NCBI GenBank assembly: GCA_947497185.1 | Contig: CANMFL010000001.1 | Span: forward strand, 527,883-591,882 | Direction: 5' to 3' | Source: an uncultured Paracoccaceae bacterium | Lineage (GTDB): Bacteria; Pseudomonadota; Alphaproteobacteria; Rhodobacterales; Rhodobacteraceae | Length of the DNA: 64,000 bases | Part shown: one piece after another, positions 54,710-63,627 of the stretch | Position numbering within the stretch: the stretch's first letter is position 1 | Layout of the letters: each line of letters starts with the position of its first letter | Translations under genes and position numbers: made by a program | Notes under the pieces: model-generated | The model's input: only the letters and a program-made list of their open reading frames with translations | Told to the model about the DNA's origin: nothing | The model's database searches: none

Positions 54710-55075
54710 ATGATCGAACACCAAAAAGATTTGTCTTATGACGACCGCATTGCGCAGGTTCGGAAACGTTTCATCCACACTCTAAAAGATCGGCTCGACG
54801 ATGTTTTGAACATTGTCCAAAGCGACCCCGAACCGTCGGGCGGTGAAGCGCACGTGCGCAAGGTCCACCGGCTTTTGCATGACATGAGCGGGAACGCCGC
54901 GATGCTGGAACTCGACTCAATCGAGCAGATCGTCCGCAAAGGTGTGGACATTGCAGAACATGTGGACACCACAGGTGCAGACCTGACCCAGCCCCAAATC
55001 ACCGCTCTAGAAGCGATTATCCAAGATGCGCATGCCGCAGCCGCACAACTGAGAGAGCACTATTCAACGCTATGA
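54710..55075 (+). CDS. Hpt (histidine phosphotransfer) domain protein
   Basis: The 121-residue, all-helical protein has the phosphotransfer motif HDMSGNAAM with His57, equivalent to HxLKGxA of Hpt domains. It is flanked by helices rich in Leu, Asp and Arg (TLKDRLDDVLNIV; LDSIEQIVRKGVDI). Such modules carry phosphate between receiver domains. It has no other domain. It is the first gene of a seven-gene operon that also encodes a sensor kinase and two receivers, so it most likely links them. The stop overlaps the next start by 4 bp. Confidence 0.85.
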   Translation: MIEHQKDLSYDDRIAQVRKRFIHTLKDRLDDVLNIVQSDPEPSGGEAHVRKVHRLLHDMSGNAAMLELDSIEQIVRKGVDIAEHVDTTGADLTQPQITALEAIIQDAHAAAAQLREHYSTL

Positions 55076-57024
55076 AAAACGCATTTATTCTGACCGCATC
55101 AATCAGTGTTTTGGCTTTGAGCGCACATGCGCAAACGGCGACCACGACGCAATCCACCACACCTGCAATCGCCGAGACGTCGCAAGACGCGCTCTTGCGC
55201 AGCACGACGCTGCGGGATTTGGGTTTTCGCGATGGCGTGGCATTCAGCCAGTTATCAGGACAGACGGAAATCTACTTTCCTGTCCCTGATGCAGGCCCGA
55301 TCCTGAACGGTCAGTTGACCCTCGATATCGAACACGGTGCGACAAACGCGGTCGAGCGGTTCTTGCAAGTCAAAATCGGCGACCGCATTGCGACATCCGT
55401 CGGATTGGACGTTGAAGGCGGGCAGTTGTCGTTGCCGATCGATATCCGGCCCAGCGACGTTCAAAACGGGTTCCTGACGATTGGACTGTCTTATTCGGGA
55501 GCATTCTCTGAATATATTTGCGTCGATGAACGGGCCTCTGGCGACTTTGTGCAGATTTCACCTGACTCTGCGTTGTCCTTGACGCTAGACCCTGCGCAAA
55601 TCTCGACACCGTTGGATTTCAACGGTTTCCGCCCTGCCCAAGTCTACGTGCAGATGCCCGAAGGCAATGAAATGTCCGGTCTTGCTGCGGCTGTGCGGGC
55701 GGCGACATTGTTCGGTGCGGAACAAGGCGGCGTCAACTTTGGCACTGGCCCCCTCGCCGCTGAGGGCAACGCTTGGACAGCGGGTGCGATTGAACTCGAC
55801 GTGACCACGTCCGGGTCCGATAGCGAAATGGAAGTTATCCAATCCGGTGCGCAACCAACCTTGCATGTGCGCGGCACCGACCCGCAACTGGGTCTATGGC
55901 AGTTGTCATCCGCGTGGGCTGGCGTCACTGATGCCGCCAACAGCGTGACCAGCACGCTCGATTCCGGCAGCGTTAACGCCGATGTGCTGCTGTTGTCATC
56001 TCTCGGCGCTGACCTGCGCGAAAAACAAGTTGTATCGTCCGAGCAGTTCATCATTCCATTCCAATCGTCGGATATTCCGGCGGGTAAAACTGTGTCCGAG
56101 ATTGACGTCGTACTTGCTGCCGGCCTCGACCCTGCTGGTGCGGGCGCAAGTGCGACCGTCTACCTGAACGACACGTTGCTTGGGGCCAGATCGCTAGGAC
56201 GCGGCCTGCCAGAGCGTGTGAAGTTCACAGTGCCAACAGGGCTGGTCAGCCGGAACAATGCGCTGCGCGTATCGTTCCAACGCCAAGCGGCTGGCGGTCA
56301 ATGCCGGATCAAACCGCAAGGCTACAGCGCACAAGTTCTACCGGGCAGCCAGTTGCAACTGACGGATACCGCAGACGAAACCGAGCACTTTTTCCAGCTA
56401 CGTCAATCCTTTGCAGATGGTGCGCAGATTTTCGTCGATCCCGATGTGGGTCTGTCCGCCAGCGAGTTGATGCCATGGTTGGGCAGTGTCGCAGGTACGA
56501 TCATTCCTGATCGCGCCCCGATCATCCCGCGCAATGCGTTGACAGATATCGACGCGGATGTGCCGTTTGTTGTGGTGTCCAATGCCAATCCCGGTGACGG
56601 CGAACCTTTGATTACCGTCGAAAAAGGCCGCATCGAAATTCGTGACCGCAATGGCGAAGTCATGTTCGACGGCGATGCACTAGACCGGCTTGGGATCGTT
56701 CAGATGGTCACGCGCAACGGTGTGACTGGTCTGTGGGTGCGCCCCGGCGCAGGTGACGCACCAGAAGCATCCGTGAACACACCGTTTGTGTTGGACCGTG
56801 GTGATCTCGCGTTGATCGGCGCCGAGGGTGTCGTCGTTGCGACCTCGACCAACAACAATTCTTTGATCGATGTGGTCTACCCTGAACAAACCAGCTTGAT
56901 GCAGATCCTTGATCAATATCGGCCATGGATCGTGGGCGGTCTCTGGCTTGCGCTGACGTTGTTGGTCTTGGCTGCATTCCAGAAAATGTACCGCCGTCGT
57001 CGCGCTACGCCGTCGGACGAATAA
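55072..57024 (+). CDS. BcsB-like periplasmic polysaccharide synthase subunit
   Basis: This 650-residue protein has a signal peptide (about 1-21, ending AHAQT), a long beta-rich periplasmic part and one membrane helix near the C-terminus (about 622-640), followed by basic residues (KMYRRRRA). That is the design of BcsB, the periplasmic partner of cellulose synthase. Family-like segments include TLDIEHGATNAVERFLQVKIGD-type carbohydrate-binding strands, GFRPAQVYVQMPEGN and RNNALRVSFQRQ. The next gene encodes a BcsA-like glycosyltransferase, so they should form a pair. Similarity is at the fold level; the sugar is unknown. It is shorter than E. coli BcsB (779 residues). Confidence 0.78.
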   Translation: MKNAFILTASISVLALSAHAQTATTTQSTTPAIAETSQDALLRSTTLRDLGFRDGVAFSQLSGQTEIYFPVPDAGPILNGQLTLDIEHGATNAVERFLQVKIGDRIATSVGLDVEGGQLSLPIDIRPSDVQNGFLTIGLSYSGAFSEYICVDERASGDFVQISPDSALSLTLDPAQISTPLDFNGFRPAQVYVQMPEGNEMSGLAAAVRAATLFGAEQGGVNFGTGPLAAEGNAWTAGAIELDVTTSGSDSEMEVIQSGAQPTLHVRGTDPQLGLWQLSSAWAGVTDAANSVTSTLDSGSVNADVLLLSSLGADLREKQVVSSEQFIIPFQSSDIPAGKTVSEIDVVLAAGLDPAGAGASATVYLNDTLLGARSLGRGLPERVKFTVPTGLVSRNNALRVSFQRQAAGGQCRIKPQGYSAQVLPGSQLQLTDTADETEHFFQLRQSFADGAQIFVDPDVGLSASELMPWLGSVAGTIIPDRAPIIPRNALTDIDADVPFVVVSNANPGDGEPLITVEKGRIEIRDRNGEVMFDGDALDRLGIVQMVTRNGVTGLWVRPGAGDAPEASVNTPFVLDRGDLALIGAEGVVVATSTNNNSLIDVVYPEQTSLMQILDQYRPWIVGGLWLALTLLVLAAFQKMYRRRRATPSDE

Positions 57025-57030
57025 CGCATT

Positions 57031-58920
57031 ATGGCGCTGGATGCCGAAAGCGAAGCCATTGGCACATTGTTGCTGGATCGGGGGATTCTCACCCCCGACC
57101 AGCTTTTTGCGGCCGAAGATCTTGCCGAAGATTGGGGCGTTTCACTCGTCAAAGTTCTCTTGTCGCGGCGGTGGATTACGTCTGATCAACTGTATGAACA
57201 GTTGGCCTTTCACTACGATTTGCCACTGGTCAATCTGATGACGGACAGGCCGGACGACGCATTGATCCGCTCTTTTGATCCACGCACCATGAACGATTGG
57301 ATGACCATTCCGATTGGCGAAACGGACGGTGTGACCACTGTTGCCACAGCGCGTCCCGGCCCTGCCACCTTGTTGCATGTGAACGAAAAATTCGGGACCA
57401 ACGTTAATCTGGTTATCGCCTCTCACTTTGACATCTCGTGGTCGCTGCAACGTGCTTTCCGCGAACAGCATTCTCACGATGCGGTCTTTGCGTTGGCCGA
57501 AGTCGACCCCGAAATGTCCGCGCAGCAGGTCATCACACCGCCGCAAATCCTGATCTTGTATTTGCTGGTCTCTGCCTTCCTGCTCGGGATCGCTTTCGCG
57601 CCCGTCGCCACCTTGATCGCCATTAATGTCGTGCTGACCGTGTTCTACACTGGCAACTTCTTGTTCAAAGCCGTGCTGGTTTGGGTCGGCGGGGCCGCAC
57701 AGGAATCGTCGTCGCGCGCAATCGCCGCTGAAGCCAGTCTTTTGCGCGACGAGGACCTGCCCACCTACACGGTGTTGGTCCCAATGTTCCGCGAACCCGA
57801 AGTGCTGCCGATTTTGACGCAAGCCCTGCGCAATCTTGACTACCCACTGGCCAAGCTCGACATCAAAATCGTGCTGGAAGAAGGCGATCACGAAACGATT
57901 GAGGCCGCGCGTAGCCTGAACCTAGAAGGCGTGTTCGAGATCATTCGTGTGCCCGCCTCGCACCCGCAAACAAAGCCGAAAGCATGCAACTTTGCGTTGC
58001 GTTATTCCCAAGGCGATTTCTTGGTGATTTTCGACGCCGAAGACAAACCAGAGCCTGATCAGCTGAAAAAAGTAGTCGCCGCGTTCAACCAATCGCCCGA
58101 CAATACCGCCTGCATCCAATGCCGCCTGAACTACTATAACGCCCGCGAAAACTGGCTTACTCGCATGTTTACGTTGGATTATTCGCTTTGGTTCGACCTG
58201 ATGCTGCCCGGTCTAGAGCGTCTGAAAATTCCCATTCCACTCGGTGGTACATCGAACCACTTCCGCATGGATGTGCTGCGCGAACTCAACGCTTGGGACC
58301 CGTTTAACGTCACCGAAGACGCCGATCTTGGCATTCGTCTGACGCAAAAAGGCTACCGTGTCGGCGTGATCGACTCCACGACATTCGAAGAAGCAAACGT
58401 CTCGATTCCCAACTGGGTCCGTCAGCGCTCGCGCTGGATCAAAGGCTACATGCAGACGTTTCTGGTGCATAGCCGCCGCCCTGTTCACTTGTGGCGCTCC
58501 ATCGGGCCTGCTGGCGTTTTCGGCTTCATCTTCTTTATCGGCGGGACGTTCCTGTCCGGTCTGCTTAATCCGGTGTTCTGGGCGATTTTCGCGGTCTGGA
58601 TGATCTTTGGCGAAGATATCATTTCGCCCTACTTCCCGCTGCCGGTGCTGTATCTATCCTTGCTCAATCTGCTCGCGGGCAACGGCCTGCTGATCTACCT
58701 GACAATGGTGGCCCCGTTCCGGCGACGCTGGACCGATCTGGCCCCTTGGGGGATCACGGTATTTGGCTATTGGGCGCTGATGACCGTCGCCTCTTATAAG
58801 GCGCTGTCACAGTTGGTGTTTAATCCGTTCTACTGGGAAAAGACCCAGCACGGGCTGTCCAAACACACCGCGAACGAGGTCGCCGAAGCCAGTCTCGACA
58901 CCGAGGAGATCAAGGGATGA
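57031..58920 (+). CDS. GT2 glycosyltransferase with N-terminal MshEN-like domain
   Basis: Residues about 8-60 resemble the MshEN (GspE-N) module, a c-di-GMP-binding domain: two consecutive 24-residue-like motifs, IGTLLLDRGILTPDQLF and VSLVKVLLSRRWITSDQLYEQ, then DLPLVNL. Two helices (about 172-215) lead to a GT2 catalytic domain with EEGD (about 282-285), FDAED (about 333-337), TED (about 427-429) and QRSRW (about 464-468), the D,D,D,QxxRW pattern of processive synthases such as BcsA. C-terminal helices follow. No PilZ domain is present. It would polymerise or transfer sugars at the inner membrane with the BcsB-like partner, 6 bp upstream. NfrB of E. coli joins the same two domains in the opposite order. 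Product unknown. Confidence 0.85.
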   Translation: MALDAESEAIGTLLLDRGILTPDQLFAAEDLAEDWGVSLVKVLLSRRWITSDQLYEQLAFHYDLPLVNLMTDRPDDALIRSFDPRTMNDWMTIPIGETDGVTTVATARPGPATLLHVNEKFGTNVNLVIASHFDISWSLQRAFREQHSHDAVFALAEVDPEMSAQQVITPPQILILYLLVSAFLLGIAFAPVATLIAINVVLTVFYTGNFLFKAVLVWVGGAAQESSSRAIAAEASLLRDEDLPTYTVLVPMFREPEVLPILTQALRNLDYPLAKLDIKIVLEEGDHETIEAARSLNLEGVFEIIRVPASHPQTKPKACNFALRYSQGDFLVIFDAEDKPEPDQLKKVVAAFNQSPDNTACIQCRLNYYNARENWLTRMFTLDYSLWFDLMLPGLERLKIPIPLGGTSNHFRMDVLRELNAWDPFNVTEDADLGIRLTQKGYRVGVIDSTTFEEANVSIPNWVRQRSRWIKGYMQTFLVHSRRPVHLWRSIGPAGVFGFIFFIGGTFLSGLLNPVFWAIFAVWMIFGEDIISPYFPLPVLYLSLLNLLAGNGLLIYLTMVAPFRRRWTDLAPWGITVFGYWALMTVASYKALSQLVFNPFYWEKTQHGLSKHTANEVAEASLDTEEIKG

Positions 58921-60341
58921 CGCGCCATGCGGGCCTTTGGGCTGCTTTCATACTTTTGTTTTTGGGGCTGCTGCTGACGCTGGCATGGGCCCAAGCAAAC
59001 GGCTTTGTCTCGACACGAGTGACAGTGCTCTGGGCCAAAGCGATCATGCAGATCGACGGGCCTACGGGCTTTAATTCCACCGACGCATTTTTCCCGCCCC
59101 TGCCCTATGTGTTGTCGATTGTGCTGCAATGGGTCATCGGTAGTGTGTCAGTGCCAACGCCGTTTCTGCTGTCCGCCGGATTGGGCGCGCTGATGGTCAT
59201 GATGTGGTACAGCAACCTGCGATATACTGCCGACGTCTCTGCGATCACCAGTCTTCTCGCGGTGGCGCTACTGGTGCTAAACCCGTTCTTCCTGCGCGCA
59301 TTAGCCGAAGGCCCCGAAGCAATCCTGACCCTTATCGGTACATGGATTTTCGCACGCGGTATCGTGAATCTACGCCTCGCGGGCAACGCACCTGACATGA
59401 TGAAAGTCGCCGTGGGCCTGTTGGTCGTGTCCTTGTCGAACAGCTACGGCTTGCTGATCTGCCTCGGTGCGTTGCCCTTTATGATCGTGGCCGCACGTCC
59501 CAGCATGCTGGTCTCATCGCCAATCGGGTATCTGATCGCGATGTTCTACCCTGTGGCCGCCGCGATCTTTTCGCTTTGGTTCATCAGCATGATCTTCGAT
59601 AGCTCGCTGATGCCGCTGCTGACAGAAGAACCGGTGTCGATCTCGTTCACGACCCACTTGATCATTCTCGCAGGACTGGCGCCGCTGACCTTTATCGCCA
59701 CGATGCGCAACGTCTACACCCCCTACTACTTCATGCCGTTGCTAGCCGCGTTCGGAACCGTTTTCGGGGCCTACTGGCTTAACAACATGTTCCATATGGA
59801 ATCCGATCCGTCTTTGGCGATTGCACCGATGCTCGCGATCTTGGTCGCAGCCATCCGGTTCTGGCCGCCGCTGAACTTGCGTGAGCCGATCATTCTGGTG
59901 CTCTTGGCGCTGAGCCTCGTGCTGTCGCTATTTTCCCTGCGTGCCAACCCAGAGGCCGAAACCCGCGATTGGGTCGCAGCCGTACAGGGCGTGCCGTTGG
60001 ACGAATATAAAGCCACACAAGACGTCGCGCGTTTTCTGGACGGAAAAGACGGCATTCTCGTCGATGTCGAACGAAATCCAGAGATTGTGCCACAAATTGA
60101 CGACATTCAACGGCTTATCGTGGCTGGCCAAACAGTCTATGACTGGGCATTAGAGGGCGGATTGTTGCGTGCGAAATACATACTCGTGCAAAACACCCCG
60201 ACTGACGTCCTCGTGACAGACCGCATATTACGACGCTTCCCCGAACTCGCGACCGATCAGATGGCTTTCTATGATGAAGTCTTTGCAAACGATCTATGGC
60301 GGGTTTTCGAACGAAATGAACCAAGAGAGGGACTGAAATGA
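58917..60341 (+). CDS. Multi-spanning membrane protein, GT-C-like
   Basis: The 474-residue protein has about ten membrane helices and a C-terminal soluble part (about 345-474). The layout recalls GT-C glycosyltransferases (PMT/ArnT group): a first helix followed by an external loop with acidic residues (NSTDAFFPPLPYV) and a soluble end domain. I cannot identify a definite family, and no clear DxD motif is visible. It overlaps the glycosyltransferase gene (4 bp) and the response-regulator gene (4 bp), so it belongs to the same operon. A lipid-linked-sugar transferase or polymer-export helper is possible. Confidence 0.75.
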   Translation: MTRHAGLWAAFILLFLGLLLTLAWAQANGFVSTRVTVLWAKAIMQIDGPTGFNSTDAFFPPLPYVLSIVLQWVIGSVSVPTPFLLSAGLGALMVMMWYSNLRYTADVSAITSLLAVALLVLNPFFLRALAEGPEAILTLIGTWIFARGIVNLRLAGNAPDMMKVAVGLLVVSLSNSYGLLICLGALPFMIVAARPSMLVSSPIGYLIAMFYPVAAAIFSLWFISMIFDSSLMPLLTEEPVSISFTTHLIILAGLAPLTFIATMRNVYTPYYFMPLLAAFGTVFGAYWLNNMFHMESDPSLAIAPMLAILVAAIRFWPPLNLREPIILVLLALSLVLSLFSLRANPEAETRDWVAAVQGVPLDEYKATQDVARFLDGKDGILVDVERNPEIVPQIDDIQRLIVAGQTVYDWALEGGLLRAKYILVQNTPTDVLVTDRILRRFPELATDQMAFYDEVFANDLWRVFERNEPREGLK

Positions 60342-61279
60342 GCCAACGCATTATAGCAGTCGATGATTCTGATATTGCGCAGGAATTCATTCGCAGCAAC
60401 CTTGCAGAGCTGGGTTACGACAACGTTGTCAGCTTCCTCGACCCGACGGCTGCACTGGAGGCGATCGAGACAGGCGAAGCCGAAGCGGACCTGATCTTGA
60501 TGGACATTATGATGCCCGTGATCGACGGGATCGAGCTGTGTGCGCGGATCAGAGGTATTGATGCATGGCGCGACGTGCCGATCATCATGTTGACCAGCCG
60601 CAAGGACATGGAATCCCTGTCGCGCGCCTTTGTTGCGGGCGCGAATGACTATGTGACCAAGCCGTTCAACCGGATCGAATTGCAAGCGCGCATGAAAAGC
60701 AGCTTGCGGCTTAAATCCGAACTCAGCCGGCGTCGTGCTAGCGAAAACCGCGGATCAAAACGCAAAGGGTTAAGCAATGATGGCGCGCGTGCATCGGCTG
60801 CACGCCAAGACATGCTTGGTAGTCAGTTGGGTCTGCAGGCTGATTTAATGGCGATGGCAGCGGACACGGAATCCACGGTCGGCTTGATCGCGTTAAAGGT
60901 TGATAACCTGAAAAAAGAGACCGATTTTTCGGCATCCCAAGGTGCTGTCATCACTAATCAAGTCGCAAAAATTCTCGCGAAGGTCAGCATTTGCGCGGGC
61001 GATACTTTTGCACACTGGGAAGATGACATGTTCTGCTTCGCGGGTCTCAACCTGACCGAAGATGACTTGCGCCAACGGGCCGAAACATTCGTGAACGCGG
61101 TCAACACAGCGCAACTGACCGCCAGCGACGCATGGCAAAACGCACCCGTGACGATCAGCGCGGCGATTGCCCCAGCGGGTGACGGCACCATCGGCCATCG
61201 CCTCGCCAACGCGATCAAATTGCTCGAAACCAAATCCGGCGACACCGAAAACGGCATCGTGAAAACCCTACAACCTTAA
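60338..61279 (+). CDS. Response regulator with a degenerate GGDEF output domain
   Basis: The N-terminal receiver (about 3-118) has the acidic pair DD at 9-10, phosphoacceptor Asp56 (LILMDIMMP) and Lys108 (YVTKPF). A basic, flexible linker (about 130-155) follows. The C-terminal domain (about 180-305) has the shape of a GGDEF domain, but the signature GGDEF reads EDDMF (228-232), so diguanylate cyclase activity is very unlikely. It may sense nucleotide or bind a partner. It fits a role as the phosphorylation-controlled switch for the adjacent synthase genes. The start overlaps the previous gene by 4 bp. Confidence 0.85.
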   Translation: MSQRIIAVDDSDIAQEFIRSNLAELGYDNVVSFLDPTAALEAIETGEAEADLILMDIMMPVIDGIELCARIRGIDAWRDVPIIMLTSRKDMESLSRAFVAGANDYVTKPFNRIELQARMKSSLRLKSELSRRRASENRGSKRKGLSNDGARASAARQDMLGSQLGLQADLMAMAADTESTVGLIALKVDNLKKETDFSASQGAVITNQVAKILAKVSICAGDTFAHWEDDMFCFAGLNLTEDDLRQRAETFVNAVNTAQLTASDAWQNAPVTISAAIAPAGDGTIGHRLANAIKLLETKSGDTENGIVKTLQP

Positions 61280-61297
61280 CGGAGCGGCCCTTCCCCC

Positions 61298-63274
61298 ATG
61301 ATTCATATGGACACGCGTCTCAATGCGAACGCCCCCCAAAATGAAGGCAGGCGGCCCTTTGTCGGTGTAATTCTGCTACTTGTGGTGTTGTTCATCGCAG
61401 GCGTCGCCTATCTGGTACGTTCTGACTACAAACGTTCGATCAGCGAGGCCGAAGTCCAACTGGTTAATTTCGCTGAACTTTTCGAGCAGTCTGTCGAATC
61501 CAATCTTGCGGTTGCCAACCTGCAGATGTGGAATTTGATCGACCGCCTGCCGTCGCGGCGGTTTGGAACCTCTGCAGACATTGAAACCCGCTACGGCGAT
61601 ATGATGCGCCAAACATTGGAACAGATTGATCAAATCGACAGCCTTGTCTGGATCGCCACGAACGGGAATCCAGTGTGGTCGTCGGTCGAACAACTGACAG
61701 GCACCTACCTCGGTGATCGCGCCTATTTCCAAGAAGCGTTGCAGTTGGGCATGAATGAATACGCCGTTGGTGTGCCGATTATCGCACGCGGCACAGGACG
61801 GCGTTTGACGCCTATTGCGTGGCCGATGGTGTCCCAGTCAAATCAGGTTTTCGGCGTGATCGTGTCGTCCTTGGGCGAGAAGTATTTCTCGGACATATTA
61901 ACCTTGTCCGAAATTCCGGCCGATATGCACGTCAACGTCGTCGCCTCTAACGGCGCTGCGGCATTTGAGTCCGAAGACCTGTCGCCGATTGCATACGAAC
62001 GCAACATTCACGCTTCGCGCAAGATTGCGGCTTTGGATCTAACCATCAACGTCAGCCGCAGCAAAAGCGCCGTTTTGGCAGGGTTTTACGTGCGGACGGC
62101 CAGCTTTATCATCATCGCAAGCATCCTGTTTGCATCCTCAATCGGCATGGCGATCAGACTGCAGCGCAAGTCCGTGCAACTGGCCGACGGCTTGAGCCAA
62201 TCCGTGCAGGATAACCTGCGAATTGTTGCTGCACAGCGCGAGTTTAACGCGATTTTTGAGAACGTCGCCGATGGTATTGTGATCTTTACCATGGACGGAA
62301 AACTCAAGCGGACCAACAAGATGGCCCGCAAAATTCTTGGCCAAGACGACAGTGATCAGGCTGTCGCTGACCTCAAGAGATTGCTGCCGGACCTGTCCAT
62401 TCTTACTGACGATCTGCCGCCGCAAGAAATCCTGACCTGCAACGATCAAGCCGTCGAATGCCGCGTCATGAAGCTGACGGCGAACAACATGGAAATCGCC
62501 TATTGCGTGCTAACCGATGTGACCGCCGAAAAACGACTGGCCGCAGCGAAAGACAATTTTGTCACCTCCATTAACCACGAACTTCGCACCCCTCTGACGT
62601 CGCTTTCAGGGTCGCTAGACCTACTGCAAGACCGCTTCGCGGATGATCTCGCAGGCCCTGCCAAACGGCTGGTCATGATGGCGTCGCGCAACGCTGACCG
62701 TCTCCTGATGTTGGTAAACGACATCTTAACCTTGCAAGCCATCGACCAAGGCCAATTCCACGTCCGCGCCAAACCCGTTGACGTCAGCGTCGCGTTAGAG
62801 GAAGCCGTCGCATTCAATTCCGGTTACGGCATGGGGTCAGGTGTTAGCCTGTTGTGCGAACGGACTGAACCGGGGATGATTTTCGTTGACCCGGATAGAT
62901 TGCAGCAGATTTTTTCGAACCTGATCTCGAACGCGGTCAAATACTCGACAGCAAATGGCACCGTCAAAATCGGCGCGGTCGAGACAAACGGCGACATCAC
63001 CTTTTACGTGCGTGACGACGGCCCCGGCATTCCAAAATCCGCACGCGGCCGCCTGTTTGATCGCTTCACCGCCCCGATCCACACCAGCGGCGTACAGATG
63101 AACGGCACGGGTCTGGGCCTTGCGATCACCAAACAGTTGGTTGAGCGCCAAGGCGGCGAAATCACATTAGACTCGCGAACCGAAGAAGACGGCGCAGTGG
63201 AAACAGGAACGGTCTTTTTCGTGACATTCAAAATGCACACAGCGCCAACAACACCAGTGGAGATTGAGGCATGA
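61298..63274 (+). CDS. Membrane sensor histidine kinase (dCache-like, PAS, HisKA, HATPase)
   Basis: The 658-residue kinase has two membrane helices (about 21-40 and 263-286) bordering a periplasmic sensor domain (about 45-255) of Cache type with repeated LVWIATNGNPVWSS-like strands. A cytosolic PAS-like domain follows (about 315-410; IFENVADGIVIFTMDGKL), then HisKA with the phospho-His427 (INHELRTPLTS) and an HATPase with N box NLISNAVKY, DDGPGIP and GTGLGLAI. It has no receiver of its own, so phosphate goes to the two receivers in the operon or through the Hpt protein. It lies 18 bp after the previous gene and overlaps the last gene by 4 bp. Confidence 0.93.
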   Translation: MIHMDTRLNANAPQNEGRRPFVGVILLLVVLFIAGVAYLVRSDYKRSISEAEVQLVNFAELFEQSVESNLAVANLQMWNLIDRLPSRRFGTSADIETRYGDMMRQTLEQIDQIDSLVWIATNGNPVWSSVEQLTGTYLGDRAYFQEALQLGMNEYAVGVPIIARGTGRRLTPIAWPMVSQSNQVFGVIVSSLGEKYFSDILTLSEIPADMHVNVVASNGAAAFESEDLSPIAYERNIHASRKIAALDLTINVSRSKSAVLAGFYVRTASFIIIASILFASSIGMAIRLQRKSVQLADGLSQSVQDNLRIVAAQREFNAIFENVADGIVIFTMDGKLKRTNKMARKILGQDDSDQAVADLKRLLPDLSILTDDLPPQEILTCNDQAVECRVMKLTANNMEIAYCVLTDVTAEKRLAAAKDNFVTSINHELRTPLTSLSGSLDLLQDRFADDLAGPAKRLVMMASRNADRLLMLVNDILTLQAIDQGQFHVRAKPVDVSVALEEAVAFNSGYGMGSGVSLLCERTEPGMIFVDPDRLQQIFSNLISNAVKYSTANGTVKIGAVETNGDITFYVRDDGPGIPKSARGRLFDRFTAPIHTSGVQMNGTGLGLAITKQLVERQGGEITLDSRTEEDGAVETGTVFFVTFKMHTAPTTPVEIEA

Positions 63275-63627
63275 AGGTTCTATTTGTCGACGACGAGGCG
63301 GACATCCGCGAGATGATCGAAATCGCCCTCATCGTAGAGGACGACATCATCCCGACCTTTGCAACCAGCGGTGCCGAGGCAATAGAAATCCTGAAAACCC
63401 AAGACTTTGACGCCCTGCTTCTGGACGTGATGATGCTGCCTCCTGACGGCCAAGAAGTGCTGCGCGTTGCGCGGACCCTGCCCAATCACCAGTCGACCAA
63501 AATCGTGATGTGTACGGCGAAAACCTCGCAAGAGGCAGAACACGAACTCAAAGCGTTGGGCGCGGACCAGATATTACACAAGCCATTCAAGCCCGTAAAA
63601 CTAGCCGGATATCTGCGCGATTTGTAG
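63271..63627 (+). CDS. Single-domain response regulator (CheY-like)
   Basis: The 118-residue product is one receiver domain: acidic pair Asp7-Asp8 (FVDDEAD), phosphoacceptor Asp52 (LLLDVMML), Thr83 in MCTAKTS and Lys104 (LHKPFK). No output domain follows, so it should act as a phosphate carrier or sink or by binding a partner. With the kinase gene (4-bp overlap) and the Hpt gene at the operon start it could form the middle step of a phosphorelay that ends on the GGDEF-like receiver. Confidence 0.92.
   Translation: MKVLFVDDEADIREMIEIALIVEDDIIPTFATSGAEAIEILKTQDFDALLLDVMMLPPDGQEVLRVARTLPNHQSTKIVMCTAKTSQEAEHELKALGADQILHKPFKPVKLAGYLRDL

Noticed and set aside
55072..58920. A standard cellulose synthase operon
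   Set aside because: The BcsB-like protein and GT2 synthase fit in part, but there is no PilZ domain, BcsZ cellulase or BcsC exporter, so cellulose as product is not supported.
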